Below, one piece after another: positions 5,921 through 8,885 of a DNA stretch of 8,885 nucleotides. The stretch is from Clostridia bacterium. GTDB taxonomy: Bacteria; Bacillota; Clostridia; TANB77; CAG-508. Under the pieces are notes generated by a model. It did not search any database. It worked only from the letters and a program-made list of their open reading frames with translations, and was not told the origin of the DNA. Every line of letters begins with the position of its first letter. The first letter of the stretch is position 1. A program made the translations under genes and the position numbers. Location of the stretch: assembly GCA_900768805.1 (NCBI GenBank), contig CAAGEF010000095.1:1-8885 (forward strand), in the 5' to 3' direction.

Positions 5921-5948
5921 ACTATATAAAAATATGTCTTTATATAGT
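5921..5948. repeat. Inverted repeat between XRE and RNase J promoters, candidate operator
   Basis: A perfect 10-base inverted repeat, ACTATATAAA (5921-5930) and TTTATATAGT (5939-5948), with 8 bases between the arms. It sits 26 bp upstream of the RNase J -35 box and about 48 bp upstream of the XRE -10 box. The core CTATATA recurs as the palindrome CTATATAG at 5853-5860 inside the XRE leader. The arms are nearly pure A+T, so chance is a real alternative. Confidence 0.4.
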
Positions 5949-5973
5949 ATTATGTAATGCAAATTTTTTTATG

Positions 5974-6002
5974 TTGACAAATATTAGCAAATGTAATATA
6001 AT
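5974..6002 (+). promoter_or_regulatory. Consensus-perfect sigma-A promoter of RNase J
   Basis: TTGACA (5974-5979), exactly 17 bp, TATAAT (5997-6002): both hexamers and the spacer match the vegetative consensus. The start would fall near 6009-6010, about 320 nt before the RNase J start codon. Confidence 0.88.
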
Positions 6003-6009
6003 TAGTTTC

Positions 6010-6329
6010 GTAAATAATGAGATAGTATATAAAAATTTATTTAAAGGTTCGGAAAAAATTAAATAAGTAAGTGGTGTAAATATAAATGGTACGGTAAGTT
6101 TTATATTACATCTTACTTTTATGTTGTATTTAAAGGAAAATAAGTTTTTAATAATGAGATAATTGAGAAATATTTATTTAAAATAGGAATAAGTATTATG
6201 TTTTTGGTGTGTATTTTCCTTTTGTTTCATAAATTTTACTTTTATGGTAATAATATATAAAAATTAAGTTCGGAATAATATTTTAAATTTTTTATACAAG
6301 CTCAGGAAAGAAAGGAAAGAGAGTTATAA
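6010..6329 (+). promoter_or_regulatory. Long 5' leader of RNase J with degenerate internal duplication
   Basis: About 320 nt without a credible ORF lie between the promoter and the RNase J ATG. Two copies of AATAATGAGATA-N11-TTTATTTAAA start at 6013 and 6150. Further matches link the parts: AATAAGTA (6062 and 6188), GGTGT (6073 and 6206), TTACTTTTATG (6113 and 6236). A partial third copy shares TATATAAAAATT (6026 and 6254) and GTTCGGAA (6047 and 6268) with the first. Order is kept throughout. An 11-base inverted repeat spans 6132-6222. The ribosome binding site is a weak purine tract, AAAGGAAAGAGAG (6311-6323). No known riboswitch or T-box consensus was recognised. Confidence 0.5.
6132..6222 (+). 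repeat. Long-range inverted repeat within the RNase J leader
   Basis: AAAGGAAAATA (6132-6142) and TATTTTCCTTT (6212-6222) are exact reverse complements separated by 69 nt. In RNA they could form the base stem of a domain enclosing the second copy of the leader repeat. The right arm ends in CCTTTTGTTT, not a convincing U tract, so it does not look like a simple terminator. Confidence 0.4.
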
Positions 6330-8177
6330 ATGAAAGAAGAAAAAATTCAAAAGAATAATGAAAATGCTAATCTTTCTCGTGGTTCTGAAAATAGAGTTAG
6401 AAAAGCAGCACCTAGAAAAAGAGTACAAAGTAAAACAAATGCTACAAAAGCTACAAGAAAACCAAGAATAAAAAAAGAAATGAATGATGAAGTTGGAGTA
6501 AAAGAAAAAGTTGGGTTTAAAAAATCAACATTAAAAATTATTCCATTAGGTGGATTACAAGAAATCGGAAAAAATATTACAGTATTTGAATATGAAAATG
6601 ATATAGTTATAGTAGATTGTGGAGTTGCGTTTCCAGAAGATGATATGCTAGGTATAGATTTAGTTATACCAGATTTTACTTATCTAGAAAGAAACAAAGA
6701 TAAAATAAGAGGATTGGTAATTACTCATGGACATGAAGATCATATTGGAGCAATACCATATTTCCTAAAACAAATAAATGTCCCAATATATGCTACAAAA
6801 TTAACAGCAGGATTAATAACTAATAAATTAGAAGAACATAGATTAGTAAATTCAACAAAATTAAAAATAGTAACACAAGGTCAAACTATAGTTTTAGGAA
6901 AAATGAGAGTAGAATTTATTAGAAGTTCACATAGTATTCCTGATGCTGTTGCAATTGCAATCCATACACCAGTTGGAACAGTTATTCATACAGGAGATTT
7001 CAAAATAGATTATACACCAATTGATGATGAAAGAATGGATTTAGGAAGGTTAGCTGAACTAGGAAATAAAGGAGTTTTAGCATTGCTTTCAGATAGTACA
7101 AATGCTGAAAGAAAAGGATATACAATGTCTGAAAGTACAGTTGGAGAAGTTTTTGATAAATTTTTCTTAAATTGTACAAAAAGAATTGTTGTTGCAACTT
7201 TTGCATCAAATGTTCATAGAGTTCAACAGATTGTTAATTCAGCAGTAGCTAATAATAGAAAAATTGCAGTTTGTGGAAGAAGTATGATAAATATGATAGA
7301 AACTGCAATAAAATTAGGATATATTGATGTTCCAGACAATGTTTTTATAGATATAGATATGATTAAAAATTATACAGATGATCAATTAGTTATAATTACA
7401 ACAGGAAGCCAAGGAGAGCCGATGTCTGCATTAACAAGAATGGCAAATGGAGAGCATAAAAAAGTAAATATAACCTCAAATGATTTAGTAATTATTTCTG
7501 CAACACCAATACCAGGAAATGAAAAGTTTGTTGCAAAAGTAATAGATGATTTAATGAAAATTGGAGCAGAAGTTGTATATAGTTCTCTAGCAGAAGTTCA
7601 TGTTTCAGGTCATGCTTGTCAAGAAGAACAAAAATTAATGCTTTCATTAGTAAGACCAAAATATTTTATACCTGTTCATGGAGAGTATCGTCAACTTATT
7701 GCTCATAAAGATACAGCTAAAAAGTTAGGAATAGATTCAAAAAATATATTCTTAATGACAAATGGAAGAGTTTTAGAATTAAATGAAGATGAAGGAAAAT
7801 TAACTGGAATAGTTCCTTGGGGCAAAGTAATGGTAGATGGTTTAGGTGTTGGAGATGTTGGAAATATAGTATTAAGAGATCGTCAACATTTATCACAAGA
7901 TGGTTTAATAATTGTTGTATTAACAATGGATTCATCATCTGGAGAGATTGTAGCAGGACCAGATATTATATCTAGAGGTTTTGTATATGTAAGAGAATCT
8001 GAAAATTTAATTGATGATGTAAAAACAATGATTAAATATGAATTAAATAATTGTGTTGAAAATCATGTTACTGATTGGGCTACAATTAAGAGTGTTATTA
8101 AAGATAATTTAAGAGAGTATATTTATAAAGAAACTAAGAGAAATCCTATGATTTTACCAATTATAATGGAAATTTAA
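6330..8177 (+). CDS. rnj: Ribonuclease J (metallo-beta-lactamase/beta-CASP)
   Basis: RNase J is a cytoplasmic endoribonuclease and 5'-3' exoribonuclease central to mRNA decay and rRNA maturation in Firmicutes. The metallo-beta-lactamase part holds HGHEDHIG (133-140; metal ligands H133, H135, D137, H138), SSHSIPD (199-205; H201) and HTGDFKID (220-227; D223). The beta-CASP domain is marked by LLSDSTNAER (252-261), TTGSQGEPMSAL (357-368) and HVSGHA (424-429), with PVHGEYRQL (448-456) following. The C-terminal domain ends in the family-typical RNPMILPIIMEI. At 615 residues it is longer than the ~555 of Bacillus RNase J1, because a Lys/Arg/Asn-rich, probably disordered tail (1-66) precedes the first strand. 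The ATG at 6330 follows a weak purine tract. It has a strong promoter, a long repeat-bearing leader and its own terminator. Confidence 0.96.
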   Translation: MKEEKIQKNNENANLSRGSENRVRKAAPRKRVQSKTNATKATRKPRIKKEMNDEVGVKEKVGFKKSTLKIIPLGGLQEIGKNITVFEYENDIVIVDCGVAFPEDDMLGIDLVIPDFTYLERNKDKIRGLVITHGHEDHIGAIPYFLKQINVPIYATKLTAGLITNKLEEHRLVNSTKLKIVTQGQTIVLGKMRVEFIRSSHSIPDAVAIAIHTPVGTVIHTGDFKIDYTPIDDERMDLGRLAELGNKGVLALLSDSTNAERKGYTMSESTVGEVFDKFFLNCTKRIVVATFASNVHRVQQIVNSAVANNRKIAVCGRSMINMIETAIKLGYIDVPDNVFIDIDMIKNYTDDQLVIITTGSQGEPMSALTRMANGEHKKVNITSNDLVIISATPIPGNEKFVAKVIDDLMKIGAEVVYSSLAEVHVSGHACQEEQKLMLSLVRPKYFIPVHGEYRQLIAHKDTAKKLGIDSKNIFLMTNGRVLELNEDEGKLTGIVPWGKVMVDGLGVGDVGNIVLRDRQHLSQDGLIIVVLTMDSSSGEIVAGPDIISRGFVYVRESENLIDDVKTMIKYELNNCVENHVTDWATIKSVIKDNLREYIYKETKRNPMILPIIMEI

Positions 8178-8187
8178 TCAAAATATT

Positions 8188-8223
8188 GAAATACCAAGCC
8201 TTCTAAGTTTGGTATTTCTTTTT
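8188..8223 (+). terminator. Intrinsic terminator after RNase J
   Basis: The hairpin GAAATACCAA (8188-8197) and TTGGTATTTC (8209-8218) is followed by five T's. It starts 10 nt after the RNase J stop codon. Confidence 0.9.
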
Positions 8224-8227
8224 AGTA

Positions 8228-8256
8228 TTGACTTTGATTTTAGAAGATTGTATAAT
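8228..8256 (+). promoter_or_regulatory. Sigma-A promoter of gltX
   Basis: TTGACT (8228-8233), 17 bp, and a perfect TATAAT (8251-8256). The -35 box begins only 4 bases after the T run of the RNase J terminator. The start would fall near 8263, so the leader is about 26 nt and contains no room for a T-box or other riboswitch. Confidence 0.82.
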
Positions 8257-8288
8257 TTAAAAAGCAAATATAGAAGGGGTGGAAGTTT

Positions 8289-8885
8289 ATGGATAATAAA
8301 GAGTTAGCGAATTTAATATTTCCAGATATAAAAGATATAAGTTATTATGAAGAAAAATATCCAGCAAGAAATTTACCAGAAGGAGCACAAGTAGTTCGTT
8401 TCGCACCAAGTCCTACAGGATATGTACATATAGGTGGTATTTTTCAAGCTTTAATTGCTAAGAAAATTGCAGAACAAACTAAAGGTGTATATATAGTTAG
8501 AATAGAAGATACAGATCAAAAAAGAGAAATTGAAGATGGTGATAATCAAATAATGCAAGCATTAAAAGATTATGATTTAATACCAGATGAATCAATTTTA
8601 AATGAAAATGAAGTAAAATATGGTCCATATAAACAATCTCAAAGAGGTGAAATATATAAAGCATATGCAAAATCTTTATTAGAAAAAGGATTAGCTTATC
8701 CATGTTTTTGTGCACCAGAAGATTTAGATAAAATAAGAAAAGACCAAGAAGCAGCTAAAGAAAGAACAGGGTACTATGGAAAATGGACAAAATGTAGAAA
8801 TATGCCTATAGATATGGCTGCTGAAAAAATCAAAAATGGAGATGCATATATAATAAGATTAAAATCACCAGGAAATCCAGATAAA
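8289..8885 (+). CDS. gltX: Glutamyl-tRNA synthetase, 3' end beyond window
   Basis: Class I aminoacyl-tRNA synthetase that charges tRNA(Glu), and in many bacteria tRNA(Gln), with glutamate. The first 199 codons are present and the frame is open to the window edge. RFAPSPTGYVHIGG (37-50) carries the HIGH-type ATP motif, VRIEDTDQKRE (70-80) follows, and GPYKQSQR (112-119) is the usual active-site block. CFC (139-141) and C169 in KWTKCRN are candidate zinc ligands. The signature arginine lies about 30 residues further in than in E. coli GluRS; this matches the longer clostridial-type enzyme beginning NKELANLIFPDI (3-14). The second catalytic motif (KMSKS) and the anticodon-binding domain lie outside. 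The ATG follows AAGGGGTGG (8274-8282) by 6 nt. Confidence 0.93.
   Translation, partial: MDNKELANLIFPDIKDISYYEEKYPARNLPEGAQVVRFAPSPTGYVHIGGIFQALIAKKIAEQTKGVYIVRIEDTDQKREIEDGDNQIMQALKDYDLIPDESILNENEVKYGPYKQSQRGEIYKAYAKSLLEKGLAYPCFCAPEDLDKIRKDQEAAKERTGYYGKWTKCRNMPIDMAAEKIKNGDAYIIRLKSPGNPDK

Noticed and set aside
6070..6120. T-box-like look of GGTGT...GGTACGG and the GTAAG/CTTAC hairpin in the RNase J leader
   Set aside because: The T-box consensus (AGGGTGGTACCGCG) is not matched, the hairpin is only 5 bp, and no terminator follows it. RNase J is also not an expected T-box gene.
6121..6162. Small ORF in the RNase J leader (ATG 6121, 13 codons)
   Set aside because: No ribosome binding site precedes it, and an ORF of this length is expected by chance.
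6330..8715. Minus-strand ORFs opposite RNase J and gltX
   Set aside because: Their Leu/His/Gln/Phe-rich translations are typical antisense shadows of A-rich coding sequence, and the sense genes are certain.
1..8885. CRISPR array, insertion sequence, prophage, attachment-site duplication of the tRNA end, or toxin-antitoxin pair
   Set aside because: No regularly spaced repeats, transposase, integrase or terminal repeats were seen, no second copy of the tRNA 3' end was noticed, and the lone XRE gene has no toxin-like partner beside it.

Overview
The window is strongly A+T-rich chromosomal DNA (roughly three quarters A+T by eye) with Gram-positive expression signals: AGGAGG-type ribosome binding sites, sigma-A promoters of TTGACA/TATAAT type with 16-17 bp spacers, and compact hairpin-plus-T-run terminators. 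Trp is read from TGG, one gene stops at TGA, and no TGA codon is read as Trp, so the standard code applies. The gene families (DUF975 membrane protein, RNase J with a basic N-terminal extension, a long-N-terminus GluRS, a FliB-like cysteine-rich protein) point to a low-GC Firmicute, most likely a member of the Clostridia. The species cannot be named from this sequence.

Layout. The 3' part of tRNA-Leu(UAA) and its terminator open the window (1-108). A divergent uracil-DNA-glycosylase-superfamily protein follows on the minus strand (117-767). A plus-strand DUF975 integral membrane protein (1085-1780) and a plus-strand 4-alpha-glucanotransferase, malQ (1945-3267), each have their own terminator. 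malQ converges through a shared bidirectional terminator on a minus-strand FliB-like cysteine-rich protein (3312-4373). A plus-strand transcription unit follows: it starts at a promoter near 4507, runs through a small reading frame that looks broken (4519-4647), and continues into an SPL-like radical SAM gene (4677-5498). A second bidirectional terminator separates this from a minus-strand 78-residue XRE/Cro-type regulator (5602-5838). Then comes a 490-base region with inverted repeats, a consensus-perfect promoter and a long leader, followed by ribonuclease J (6330-8177). The window ends inside gltX (8289 onward).

How it works together. Nearly every gene carries its own promoter and terminator, so this is a run of monocistronic housekeeping or core genes (tRNA-Leu, RNase J, GluRS, MalQ) with accessory single genes between them. 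It is not a cluster with one shared job. I found no CRISPR array, insertion sequence, phage gene or toxin-antitoxin pair. The parts that ordinary annotation does not explain are the RNase J leader of about 320 nt, which contains a degenerate internal duplication; the promoter-driven broken small ORF ahead of the radical SAM gene; and the CTATATA-core inverted repeats between the XRE regulator and RNase J.
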